DNA of 64,000 nucleotides, taken from positions 4,633,001 to 4,697,000 of the forward strand of contig NZ_CP010978.1 of assembly GCF_000271665.2 (NCBI RefSeq), in the 5' to 3' direction. This DNA is from Pelosinus fermentans JBW45. Lineage in GTDB: Bacteria > Bacillota > Negativicutes > DSM-13327. Below the pieces are notes generated by a model. It was not told the DNA's origin. It was given only the letters and a program-made list of their open reading frames with translations, and did no database searches. Position numbers and translations under genes: made by a program. Numbering within the stretch: the stretch's first letter is position 1; every line of letters starts with the position of its first letter. This document shows, piece after piece, positions 43,515 through 52,431 of the stretch.

Positions 43515-44144
43515 CTAAGAGCGCAATGGAACTGGCAGAATATAAAAGAATACAGCAATAAAATGAGATATGCTCCCTGCTAGAACAAACAAGTGCCAGA
43601 TGGCATGATTATAAGGTATCTTTTTCCACAGATAAAAAATACTTCCTAATGTGTAAAATAAACCACCCACCAGCAGCCAAGTCATTCCTAAGGCAGGGAC
43701 TGTTGCAATCAGAGGTTTGATCGCAAAGACAATAAACCAACCCATGCCAAGGTAGCACAAGGTAGAGATAATGTTAAACCGTCCAGCAAAAAAGATTTTC
43801 AAAACAATTCCAATCATAGCAAGCCCCCATACAACACCAAAAACAGTCCATCCCAGTACACCATGAAGTGGTACCAAAGTAAATGGTGTGTATGTCCCTG
43901 CAATAAGTAAATAAATAGCAGAATGATCCAGGATCTTAAAAATTCTCTTTATTCTTTCATTCGTAAAGCTATGATAAAGGGTCGAAGCCAAATACAACAA
44001 CACCAATGTCGTACCGTAAATACTGAAACTAACAATATGCCAAATATCTCCATGTAAATAAGCCAATACCGTTAACAATACTAATCCTGCAACCGCTAAT
44101 AAAGTACCAATACCGTGAGTAACCGCATTCATAACTTCTTCCAT
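43515..44144 (-). CDS. Hemolysin III-family membrane protein
   Basis: 209 aa with seven membrane helices. NAVTHGIGTLLAVAG in TM1, LYHSFTN, LDHSAIYLLIAGTYTPF and HLFVLAGSISHF carry the conserved His/Asp metal ligands of the hemolysin III/PAQR group. Despite the name, a hydrolase or receptor-like role is more likely than lysis. Ribosome site AGGAGG. Confidence 0.93.
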   Translation of the reverse strand: MEEVMNAVTHGIGTLLAVAGLVLLTVLAYLHGDIWHIVSFSIYGTTLVLLYLASTLYHSFTNERIKRIFKILDHSAIYLLIAGTYTPFTLVPLHGVLGWTVFGVVWGLAMIGIVLKIFFAGRFNIISTLCYLGMGWFIVFAIKPLIATVPALGMTWLLVGGLFYTLGSIFYLWKKIPYNHAIWHLFVLAGSISHFIAVFFYILPVPLRS

Positions 44145-44348
44145 TTCAACCTCCTAAAAGCTAGATTTCAATCTATTACTTAATAATAAATATTATTTAA
44201 TCCTTACTTATAAATTATATCATATTTAGGAAGACCATACATATAAGAATAGTTCTCAATTTTAAAAATAATCTTCTTTTTTTGCGCAGGAGTGCATTGA
44301 ATCTTGTCGTATCTATACTATAAATACTATGACAAAGAGGTGTTTTAT

Positions 44349-44900
44349 ATGAAGCCGGCTCTTTTAGTAATTGATGTGCAAAAAGCATTTTTCAAAAACC
44401 CTGAAACCACCCAATCTCTCAATCAGGCAATTGCCCAAATAAACATGGGAATTGAATTATTTAGAGAAAAAAGGCTCCCAATTATTTGTATTCAGCACAT
44501 GGTAAAAGAAAATGGTCTGATGCCAGGTACAGAAGGGTTTGATCTGCCAGAATCTCTTGGGATTCTACCTACAGATCCTCACATCCATAAGACCTATGGC
44601 AACGCTTTCAATAAAACCTCCTTAGAGGCATTATTGCGTGAACTGCATGTTGATACTCTCATTATTACAGGATATTGCGCGGAATATTGTGTCTTTTCTA
44701 CTTATCGAGGCGCCCTTGATCTTGATTTTACCCCTGTCTTACTGCGTGGTGCTATCGCCAGCCGCAGCCCAGCTAATATTCCTTTTGTTGAAAATGTGAA
44801 TGATATCATTTCTTATGGCATTTTAAAAAAGCTTTTAACATCCTTTGAAACAAGCCAGGATAACAATCAAGAATATTATAACCTTAAAAAAATGCTATAA
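44349..44900 (+). CDS. Isochorismatase-family cysteine hydrolase
   Basis: 183 aa from the ATG after AAAGAGGTG. The alpha/beta fold shows VIDVQKAFF (catalytic Asp9), HKTYGNAFNKT (Lys) and TGYCAEYCVFSTYRGA with the nucleophile Cys. Members hydrolyse nicotinamide, N-carbamoyl or isochorismate bonds; the substrate here is unclear. Followed by its own terminator. Confidence 0.88.
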   Translation: MKPALLVIDVQKAFFKNPETTQSLNQAIAQINMGIELFREKRLPIICIQHMVKENGLMPGTEGFDLPESLGILPTDPHIHKTYGNAFNKTSLEALLRELHVDTLIITGYCAEYCVFSTYRGALDLDFTPVLLRGAIASRSPANIPFVENVNDIISYGILKKLLTSFETSQDNNQEYYNLKKML

Positions 44901-44934
44901 AAATAGACTGCCCAATTTTGTGGCAGTCTATTTT
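44900..44934 (+). terminator. Terminator after the isochorismatase-family gene
   Basis: AAAATAGACTGCC and GGCAGTCTATTTT form a 13-bp stem with a 9-base loop directly at the stop codon, then CACTTTATT. Confidence 0.85.
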
Positions 44935-45134
44935 CACTTTATTACCAAAATCACATTTTTTTCTATAAAAACTCTTACATTTTAATGCCTGTCTACCAAT
45001 ATCCAAGAACTTTCCACCAAACGCCCCCGATACTGAACTAAAGGGAGGAAGAATTTTGTTCTTTGCGTTCATAATGACATAAAGAAGTCTATGATTCAAA
45101 ACCAGTTTTAACTTCAACTGAATCATAGCTTCTT

Positions 45135-47585
45135 TTAGGAACGAGGACGAACGCGATGGGTTGGCATGGCCTTAAGCGGATCATCCGGCCAATAATGCTT
45201 CGGATAACGCCCCATAAGATCTTTTTTCACTTGAAAATAGGTATTCTCCCAAAAGCTAGCAATGTCTTTGGTTACCTGTACCAAGCGATGAGCTGGAGAT
45301 AAGAGATGAAGAGTTATTGCTACTTTTCCCTGTCCAATTTTCGGCGTTTCTTTTAAACCGAACATTTCCTGCAGCCGCACTGCCAGTACAGGTACAGTAG
45401 CATCACTATAGTCAATGGGTATACGCTGCCCACTAGGAACAAGAATATGAGTTGGTGCCCATTCATTTAATTTTTGCCCTTGTTCCCAACTAAGCATTCC
45501 TCCAATAATAGCTGTCAAGTTTAATCGCTGCAGGTGATCACAGTTACTCATGCCATATAAATAGGGACCTAACCACTCTCCTAATGTCGTCATCAGGGAA
45601 TCATCAGACACATTTGGCCAATTAGGATCAATTTCATGCATAAACATAAGCCGCTTACGAAATTGACATGCACTTTTTGTCCAGGGCAGAAGATGCAATC
45701 CTTCCCCTTTAATTCCTTGAAGGAGAGCAAAGAGAAGTTCTTCTGAATTGCAATTTACCAAAGGCATACTTTCTAAAAGCAGAGCATCTAATTTTTCGAC
45801 TCTTCGTGCCCGTACAGCTTTTGCTTCATGGTCCCAGGCAATGCGATCCTGCACGCTAATCTGTTCTTTAAAATGCTCTTTTATCATGTTTAGGTGAACT
45901 GGTGCTGCTAAAAAAATACGTTTTTCGCCTTGCTGATCTCCCCCTAACTCAGCGGCTACCAGATAGGGTTCCTTCGCCAGCAATTGAGGTTCTTTAAACG
46001 CTGCGCCATGACCATTACGCAGCAGAAAACGTCCATCTCCCCGCCCTTGACCAACCCGCTCCGGATAAGCAAAGGCCAGCAGCAAACCACAGGCTTCCAG
46101 GCTATCAATGCCCCCATTAGTAACCGCAAAGACCTGTTTCCAATAACGAATCTCGGTTTGGATGGAATGATAGCTACCTTTACGTACCATTTCAATGCGT
46201 AATCGCAAATCAGCATCAGACAAGCCTTGAAAAAGCTCTCGATGACTCAGTACAGCTGCCATTTCACAAGCTAGTTTTCCATATCCTAACCTTATACCCT
46301 GAAAGATCATATGAGCAATACGAGGATGAAGACCGATTTTTATCAACTGCTGACCATGAGGAGTAATACATCCGTCACAGGATAAAGCTCCCAGCTGAAA
46401 AAGCAATTGTCTCGCTTGAAGGAAGGCAGGCTCAGGCGGCAGATCAAGCCACTGTAATTCACCTGGATCTTGTATCCCCCAAGCAGCTAATTCTAATACC
46501 AAGGAGGTCAAATCAGCCTCCATAATTTCCGGAATGCTTTTGTCCCTATGAGCCAATTCTTCCTCGTAGGTCCATAAGCGATAACAAATTCCTTCCTCAG
46601 TGCGTCCTGCTCGACCACGACGTTGATCAGAAACGTCCCGTGACACCTTAACCGTCTCTAAATGCATCATACCAGTACGAGGTGAAAAACGAGGTATCCG
46701 CATAAGACCGCTATCAATCACAATGCGCATTCCTTCCAAGGTAATACTCGTCTGGGCAATGGAAGTTGCTAATACGATTTTTCGTTTTCCTAATGCCTGG
46801 GGTAAAATCGCCATATCCTGCTCTTCTTGAGATAAGCCGCCGTAAAGTTTAGTAATTACTGCATCCTTTTGCATGCCGATTTTTAAAAGCTGGGACTCAA
46901 CTCGATGTATTTCGCCAGCCCCAGGTAAAAACACTAATATATCTCCCTGCTCTACTATAGCAGCCTCCTGAATTTTCCGGACAACAGCTAACTCAATACG
47001 CTCTGTAATTGGACGCTGTATATAATGAGTCGTAACAGGAAAAGATACACCTTTACTGATGATAACAGGTGCATCTCCTAGTAAAGACGCACTAGGTGCC
47101 GTATCTAAAGTCGCAGACATAATTAGGATTTTTAAATCCTCACGCAGTACAGACTGGGACTGCAAACAAAGAGCCAGTCCTAAATCAGCATGAATACTAC
47201 GCTCATGGAATTCATCAAAGATTACCATCCCAACATCTTCTAGTCCAGGATCATTCTGCAGCAGCCTCGTTAAAATCCCTTCGGTAATCACTTCAATACG
47301 AGTTTTAGAACTGATGCAGCTATCGAGGCGAATCCGATAGCCTACCGTCTCTCCTACTTTTTCTCCCAAAAGAACTGCCATATGGCGAGCTGCAGCCCTG
47401 GCGGCTAGACGCCGCGGCTCCAGCATGAGAATTTTTTTCCCTGTAAGCCAACTTTCCCCTAGGAGGGCCAAGGGAAGACGTGTGGTTTTACCAGCCCCTG
47501 GCGGCGCTACTAAAACAGTATTCACAGAATCACATATCGTCTGTCTTAATGTAGACAGAATCTCATCAATCGGCAGTTTTTTCAT
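45135..47585 (-). CDS. hrpB: ATP-dependent helicase HrpB
   Basis: 816 aa DEAH/RHA-type helicase. Motif I APPGAGKTTRLP (31-42), Ia LEPRRLAARA, motif II DEFHERS, motif III SATLD, motif V ATSIAQTSITLEGM and motif VI QRRGRAGR are all present; the C-terminal HrpB region runs to 816. RNA or DNA substrate unknown. The start overlaps the stop of the DUF2157 gene by 4 bp, so the two are an operon. Confidence 0.96.
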   Translation of the reverse strand: MKKLPIDEILSTLRQTICDSVNTVLVAPPGAGKTTRLPLALLGESWLTGKKILMLEPRRLAARAAARHMAVLLGEKVGETVGYRIRLDSCISSKTRIEVITEGILTRLLQNDPGLEDVGMVIFDEFHERSIHADLGLALCLQSQSVLREDLKILIMSATLDTAPSASLLGDAPVIISKGVSFPVTTHYIQRPITERIELAVVRKIQEAAIVEQGDILVFLPGAGEIHRVESQLLKIGMQKDAVITKLYGGLSQEEQDMAILPQALGKRKIVLATSIAQTSITLEGMRIVIDSGLMRIPRFSPRTGMMHLETVKVSRDVSDQRRGRAGRTEEGICYRLWTYEEELAHRDKSIPEIMEADLTSLVLELAAWGIQDPGELQWLDLPPEPAFLQARQLLFQLGALSCDGCITPHGQQLIKIGLHPRIAHMIFQGIRLGYGKLACEMAAVLSHRELFQGLSDADLRLRIEMVRKGSYHSIQTEIRYWKQVFAVTNGGIDSLEACGLLLAFAYPERVGQGRGDGRFLLRNGHGAAFKEPQLLAKEPYLVAAELGGDQQGEKRIFLAAPVHLNMIKEHFKEQISVQDRIAWDHEAKAVRARRVEKLDALLLESMPLVNCNSEELLFALLQGIKGEGLHLLPWTKSACQFRKRLMFMHEIDPNWPNVSDDSLMTTLGEWLGPYLYGMSNCDHLQRLNLTAIIGGMLSWEQGQKLNEWAPTHILVPSGQRIPIDYSDATVPVLAVRLQEMFGLKETPKIGQGKVAITLHLLSPAHRLVQVTKDIASFWENTYFQVKKDLMGRYPKHYWPDDPLKAMPTHRVRPRS

Positions 47586-48622
47586 TTCGGCAGAAACTTT
47601 CTAATTGCTTCTGGCACTTTATCTTTAATATACTGTTCTATTTTTAACTGATTTCGATTATAGAGAATACCAATATAAATAATTCCAATACCAGCAAAAC
47701 TCAAAACAAAGGGAAAGAGTATTGAATGATTAAATACCCGATAAGCCAAATGGCCAATATAACCATTTACCCCAATCGCACCGCACACCAAGAATATTTT
47801 GCGCTGCAAGAGAACTCCTACAATTAATAAAACGACATTAATGAGACAATATAGTATTTTGGACCACTCCTGATTGCTGTCAAGTAGCGTAAGCCCCAGC
47901 CAGAAAACACTGGCTCCAAACAAGTATCCCCAAAAAGCATAATCTTCTTTATAGCTATGTTTGCGGCAGTAATAATCCGTAAGAAATGCGAGAACTATCA
48001 TCACTAAACCAAATAATAATGACATCCAGCGTACATTCGTCCACTCACTGCCTGTCCCAAAGAAAAAAGGCGTTACATCAATGGACAATAAATATAAGGA
48101 AAGAAATAAGGGAGCTGTTAAAAAAGGGAATTTAAAAAATCGCAGAGCCAGAGATGCACTGACAATTGTCCCTAATTCGATCCAAATCCAGCCGCCGCGC
48201 ATCCACTCATAATGATCCAGATAATGACCCGGATAGGATTGCGGCCACCACCCTAGAGTCCGCTCTAAGCCAAAAATAGCTAAAGGAGTCATACAAACTG
48301 CCATTACGATCAGTAGTCCTCCTGCAACCTTTAGGCCTTCTTTCTCCCATAAGCGCCTTCCAACGAAAACAAAGCAACATGCATATAATACAGCAATACT
48401 AAACATTCCCATACCGCCAAGAACTTCCCAAGCAGTATCCATAAACCATCCCATAGCGGAAATAACAATCAGCGCTCCTGCATAATAGGCTAAATGTGAA
48501 ATCTGAAAACCGTTTTTACGCTCTTCCTTTCCACTCCATAAATGCCACAAACGCTCCCCTTGCTCCTGGGTAATAATATTTTGGGAAACTGCCTCTTCGA
48601 TTTCTTTATTCGTAATGTTCAC
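47582..48622 (-). CDS. DUF2157 membrane protein
   Basis: 346 aa from a GTG that follows AGGAGG by 9 bases. A short cytoplasmic N-terminal DUF2157 segment (ITNKEIEEAVSQNIITQEQG) precedes about ten membrane helices. The frame is open for 27 more codons upstream (from an ATG at 48703) through a leader segment that recurs near 24.7 kb, but that start has no ribosome site. Function unknown. Confidence 0.82.
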   Translation of the reverse strand: MNITNKEIEEAVSQNIITQEQGERLWHLWSGKEERKNGFQISHLAYYAGALIVISAMGWFMDTAWEVLGGMGMFSIAVLYACCFVFVGRRLWEKEGLKVAGGLLIVMAVCMTPLAIFGLERTLGWWPQSYPGHYLDHYEWMRGGWIWIELGTIVSASLALRFFKFPFLTAPLFLSLYLLSIDVTPFFFGTGSEWTNVRWMSLLFGLVMIVLAFLTDYYCRKHSYKEDYAFWGYLFGASVFWLGLTLLDSNQEWSKILYCLINVVLLIVGVLLQRKIFLVCGAIGVNGYIGHLAYRVFNHSILFPFVLSFAGIGIIYIGILYNRNQLKIEQYIKDKVPEAIRKFLPK

Positions 48623-49016
48623 TTCAATCCACCTCCTGGAACGTTCTTGTAGTCTCTTTCGAAAACAACTATCTATAGCCACAAACAGGCAAAGGACGAG
48701 CATAACTATCGACCGAAAATAATAATTTTAAAATTTCAATAAAAACCGGGAATAAGGTGCCCCTGTTATATTACGATCTAAGCGTTGCTGAAGTAAACGA
48801 TATTCCTTTTCACTATTAACAATATGTCCCATTTCCCCCCCTGCGCAAACCATAATTTTGAAATAACAGAAATTAAAGGTGCGATGATTAAATATAACAT
48901 ATATATGAACATTAGTGAAATTTCCAGTCTATCCTTACTATAGCAAAAAGACGATCGCTTTAAAAGGCGCAAAACGGAGAACACTGAACGTCCCTTAAAA
49001 CAAATAAAACATAATC
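48623..49016. other. Gap between DUF2157 gene and the hairpin repeat
   Basis: No gene is visible. Positions 48649-48706 (minus) carry the leader segment shared with 24.65-24.72 kb. The flank CTGAACGTCCCTTAAAAC before the repeat is the common upstream part of the dispersed element. The promoter of the DUF2157-hrpB operon should be here. Confidence 0.5.
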
Positions 49017-49107
49017 GAACCACAGAGGCGCTGAGAACACAGAGAAAAGAAAAATATAGCATCTCCTCAGCGTACCTTCTCTGTGCTCTCTGTGTCCTCT
49101 GTGGTTC
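49017..49107. repeat. Dispersed hairpin repeat, copy 8 (variant)
   Basis: Ends GAACCACAGAGGCGCTGAG and CTGTGTCCTCTGTGGTTC with paired changes compared with the CACAAAG form. Lies beyond the 3' end of the response-regulator remnant. Confidence 0.88.
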
Positions 49108-49135
49108 AACGTTCTCCTAAAGAAAAACCTATTCA

Positions 49136-49297
49136 TCACTTCATTTTAAAGCGATGAATAGGTCTGCCCACGGGCAAGTATTCCAACAACATTTGCAGTT
49201 TTCCTTCCATCACTAGGTAATCCAAATACCGACGAGCTGTAACGCGAGAAATTCCAACTTCGTTTGCTACCTCATCAGCTGATAATGCTGAAAAGTC
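49136..49297 (-). pseudogene. C-terminal remnant of a CitB/DcuR-type response regulator
   Basis: The frame reads DFSALSADEVANEVGISRVTARRYLDYLV and ends PVGRPIHRFKMK, the output helix-turn-helix end of CitT/DcuR/DpiA-type response regulators (LSADEVA..VGISR.TARRYLE). The receiver domain and all upstream parts are missing; upstream the frame runs into msrA in another phase. So a deletion has fused the tail of a two-component regulator to the msrA 3' end. Probably not expressed as a working protein. Confidence 0.8.
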
Positions 49298-49791
49298 TTT
49301 TTTTCTTCTGGTTTTGCCAGCATTAAATTGACATGACAATATCCATTGGGTGTTTTCTGTAAATAATCCTGATGATATGCTTCTGCCAAGTAAAAATTCT
49401 TTACAGGCTCTACTTCTACTACTATGGGTTCTGAATAAGATGACTGCTGCTCCTTAATAAATTCCAGGATGCATTTTTTTTCCATCTCGTCGGAATAATA
49501 CACGCCACTGCGATACTGGGTCCCCTGATCCGGTCCTTGACGATTGAGAGTTACTGGATCAATAATTCTAAAGAAATGCCCTAGCAATTTCCTTAAAGGC
49601 AGCATCTCTTCATGATACGTAACCTCACAAACTTCTGTATGTCCTGTTGTTCCCGAACATACTTGCTGATACGTAGGATTTTCTATCTGCCCTTGTCCGT
49701 ATCCAACTTTGGTGTCTACTACTCCCTTAAGTTGTTGAAAGTAGGCTTCTACACCCCAGAAGCAACCTCCTGCCAGCCAAATTCTTTTCAT
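49267..49791 (-). CDS. msrA: Peptide methionine sulfoxide reductase A
   Basis: 174 aa. Catalytic GCFWG at 9-13 (Cys10), GTTGHTEVCEV, and the YHQDYLQKTPNGYCH end with the resolving Cys. Reduces methionine-S-sulfoxide in proteins. The last residues (EEKKTFQHYQLMR) overlap the response-regulator remnant in another frame, so the native C-terminus may have been replaced at the junction. Core complete, so likely active. Confidence 0.94.
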   Translation of the reverse strand: MKRIWLAGGCFWGVEAYFQQLKGVVDTKVGYGQGQIENPTYQQVCSGTTGHTEVCEVTYHEEMLPLRKLLGHFFRIIDPVTLNRQGPDQGTQYRSGVYYSDEMEKKCILEFIKEQQSSYSEPIVVEVEPVKNFYLAEAYHQDYLQKTPNGYCHVNLMLAKPEEKKTFQHYQLMR

Positions 49792-49812
49792 AGCAAACTC
49801 TCCCTCCAGTTT

Positions 49813-50895
49813 TTATTCAAAGGATTGCCAACTCTCTTGATTATTTTTTTCTACTAAGTACTTCTCCATTTTACGATGAGGTCCGGCAAAAGATAGTTTC
49901 TCCCAATCAGTACGATTTACCCACTTTAGTTCCCTATCATTCGGTACGATCTTATCTGGTGCAGCGATACAATAATAAAAGGAAATATCCCATTGGCGAT
50001 GACTAAAAATATGTGTGCATTGGAGCAGCAATCTTTCTAATTCAATTACCTGACCTGTTTTTTCTTGGATGCCCTGACGGAAGATATCCATAGCTTCCCC
50101 ATCTTCCCCAATTTCTACTGTTGGAAATTCCCACATTCCCGCCAATAAACCTTTATTAGGCCTTTGATGCAACAGAAAAAATTCGCCTTGGCGAATCACT
50201 CCTGCCATAAGACGCACTGCTTTAGGCGGTGCTTTTTTCTTTTTTACAGGAAGCTGTCCTTCCTTGCCTTTTCTTTTTGCACAGCAGCAGTCTGCTAGTG
50301 GACATACGGCACACCGGGGTGTTTTCGGAATGCAAATGGATGATCCTAAATCCATTAAAGCCTGATTAAAGTCACCTGGATGCTCTTCGGACATCTCATC
50401 CGTAACCAGCTGTTTTATGGCTTTTTTAGCAGCGGAAGAAGAAATGTCTTCCTCTATACAAAATAATCGGCTAAAAACCCGCAGAACATTCCCATCAATT
50501 GCTGGCTCTTTTTTATTATAGGCAATACTTAAAATGGCCCCGGCTGTATAGTCACCAATACCGGCAAGACCTATTACCTCTTCTTTCGTTTGCGGTACTT
50601 GTCCCCCATAGGACTGGCTCACCTCTCGTACCCCTTGCAGTAGGTTTCTGGCCCGGGAATAATACCCCAGCCCTTGCCAGTGACGAACCACTTCCTCTTC
50701 CTCGGCCTCTGCTAAACTTTCTAAATCGGGGAATCTCTCCATCCATCTATCAAAGTAGGGTTTAACAGCCTCTACCCGAGTTTGCTGCAGCATAATCTCT
50801 GAAACCCATATCTTATAGGGATCTTTATCCCTGCGCCATGGTAAATCCCGTTTAGAATTTTCATACCATGTCAATAATAACTGCGCGATTTTCAT
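49813..50895 (-). CDS. mutY: Adenine DNA glycosylase MutY
   Basis: 360 aa. Removes A opposite 8-oxoG. LQQTRVEAVKPYF holds the catalytic Glu, GLAGIGDYTAGAILS is the helix-hairpin-helix, IDGNVLRV the catalytic Asp region, and CIPKTPRCAVCPLADCC the 4Fe-4S loop (C-x6-C-x2-C-x5-C). The Nudix-like MutT domain that reads 8-oxoG fills about 225-345. The start is 281 bp from the next gene and a dispersed repeat lies in that gap. Confidence 0.96.
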   Translation of the reverse strand: MKIAQLLLTWYENSKRDLPWRRDKDPYKIWVSEIMLQQTRVEAVKPYFDRWMERFPDLESLAEAEEEEVVRHWQGLGYYSRARNLLQGVREVSQSYGGQVPQTKEEVIGLAGIGDYTAGAILSIAYNKKEPAIDGNVLRVFSRLFCIEEDISSSAAKKAIKQLVTDEMSEEHPGDFNQALMDLGSSICIPKTPRCAVCPLADCCCAKRKGKEGQLPVKKKKAPPKAVRLMAGVIRQGEFFLLHQRPNKGLLAGMWEFPTVEIGEDGEAMDIFRQGIQEKTGQVIELERLLLQCTHIFSHRQWDISFYYCIAAPDKIVPNDRELKWVNRTDWEKLSFAGPHRKMEKYLVEKNNQESWQSFE

Positions 50896-51047
50896 TGCTT
50901 CTCCTTATTGCTACAAATCTTTGTCAAAACACTTTCTTATTATTATATAGTTTACTATATCTCAGGCTGTTACACAAAATCCGTATACTACCTATTATCT
51001 TAGAAAAACGCTACGCATCCTTTAAAACCGATAAAGCGAATAAAAAG

Positions 51048-51114
51048 GAACCACAAAGACGCAAAGGACACAGAACACACCTGTTGTGTTCTTTATGTCC
51101 TTTGCGTTTAACGT
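51048..51114. repeat. Dispersed hairpin repeat, copy 9 (short)
   Basis: Begins GAACCACAAAGACGCAAAGGACACAGAACAC and folds with GTGTTCTTTATGTCCTTTGCG (two strings shown in part); the right end is diverged (TTTAACGTTC). Flank CGCTACGCATCCTTTAAAAC is the same as in copies 3 and 5. Confidence 0.85.
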
Positions 51115-51176
51115 TCTCTTTATAAAGACTTATACTTTCTAGTAAAAAAGATTCTCCATAATTCAGTCTTTGCTTA

Positions 51177-52343
51177 TCACTGGATATTTTCTTTTTCCTG
51201 CACTTTATTACCACGATCCACCAAAGTTGCAGAATGTGGTACTAATAACCATCCTGCCAGTATGGCTGTGAAGGGAGCTACTAACACCACACCAAAGCTT
51301 CCTACAAGAGTGTGTAATATCTCTGCTGCAATATAAGTCAAGTTTAGTATATTCACTACTGCCGTTCCTTGGGCCATAAATACCATCATTAAAGCTGTAA
51401 ATGCACCTGAATATGCCAAAAGCAATGTTGTTGTCATAGTCCCTACAACGGCTCGACCAACATTCATACCTGAAGTGATAACTTCTTTTCTAGTTATACT
51501 TGGCTTTTGCTCCACAAGCTCTGCAACGGATACTGCAATATCCATCGCCACATCCATCATGGCTCCAGAGGATGCTAAAAAGATCCCTGCCAAGAATATT
51601 TTAGTTAAATCAATATGACTAAAACCCACATGAAGCAATGTTTCTGCAAAAGGCACAACCGCACCATGCACTTTAAATAAGTCACCAAAAATAATACCAA
51701 TTATACATGCAGCAATCGTACCGCTAATCGTTCCTAAAAATGCTACGACACCTACCCGATTTAATCCAGCTATCAAAAAAGTTACACAACCGACAATAAG
51801 GCATACTACCAATTGGGAAACAATTATAGGATCCCAGCCTTTTAGGAATAAAGGCCATAAAACTTTCCAAAGAATTAAAATTGTAAATATAAAAGAAAGT
51901 AAAGCCTTTACCCCCGTCCATCTAGCATACCAGAACAAAACCAAGGCAAATAAAGCAAAGAGTATCCCTTCTACGTCTAGCCGGTAATGATCAATCAAAT
52001 TTGCTGCTTGAATTTTTCCTTGTTCTCCTTTTATCACTACTAAAGCAACATCATCTTCTTGAAATAACTTATCCATTTCCAACTTTCCTAACAATGTATT
52101 CGTCGTTTCTACTCTTTCACCTTTATATATTCCATCCATGATTTCGATAGAAACACCTTGTACACCCGTTTTTACCACACCTCTTTGATGAACGTTCTGA
52201 TTGTCTACAGCCAAAATCTTTGCTTTACTGCGTACATAATCATCATCCTGAATGGGGAAACCTGTAGGAATCAGGTAAAGAAAAATGGATATAAGGGTAA
52301 TGATAACTACAAAAATTTTATCAGATCTTTGCTGTTCTCTCAT
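51177..52343 (-). CDS. YibE/F-family membrane protein
   Basis: 388 aa. One N-terminal membrane helix (about 9-25), an external domain to about 120, then seven or so helices. Motifs typical of YibE/F: IFLASSGAMMDVAMDIA and KPSITRKEVITSGMNVGRAVVGTMTTTLLLAYSG. Solute unknown. It lies 88 bp upstream of the alkaline phosphatase gene end on the same strand. Confidence 0.92.
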   Translation of the reverse strand: MREQQRSDKIFVVIITLISIFLYLIPTGFPIQDDDYVRSKAKILAVDNQNVHQRGVVKTGVQGVSIEIMDGIYKGERVETTNTLLGKLEMDKLFQEDDVALVVIKGEQGKIQAANLIDHYRLDVEGILFALFALVLFWYARWTGVKALLSFIFTILILWKVLWPLFLKGWDPIIVSQLVVCLIVGCVTFLIAGLNRVGVVAFLGTISGTIAACIIGIIFGDLFKVHGAVVPFAETLLHVGFSHIDLTKIFLAGIFLASSGAMMDVAMDIAVSVAELVEQKPSITRKEVITSGMNVGRAVVGTMTTTLLLAYSGAFTALMMVFMAQGTAVVNILNLTYIAAEILHTLVGSFGVVLVAPFTAILAGWLLVPHSATLVDRGNKVQEKENIQ

Positions 52344-52431
52344 ACAGGTAGTTCCTCTCTATATTATTAGAGGGATGGATTCGGAGCCAATTCTCCTTCC
52401 ATCCCTCGCCCATGCGGTTGATGCTATACTT

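Noticed and set aside
44884-45126. An 80-codon minus-strand frame after the isochorismatase gene
   Set aside because: It overlaps the terminator hairpin, has no ribosome site, and no recognisable domain.
48778-49062. A 94-codon minus-strand frame upstream of the DUF2157 gene
   Set aside because: It starts in the dispersed repeat (Leu/Cys/Val-rich translation of the hairpin) and lacks a ribosome site.
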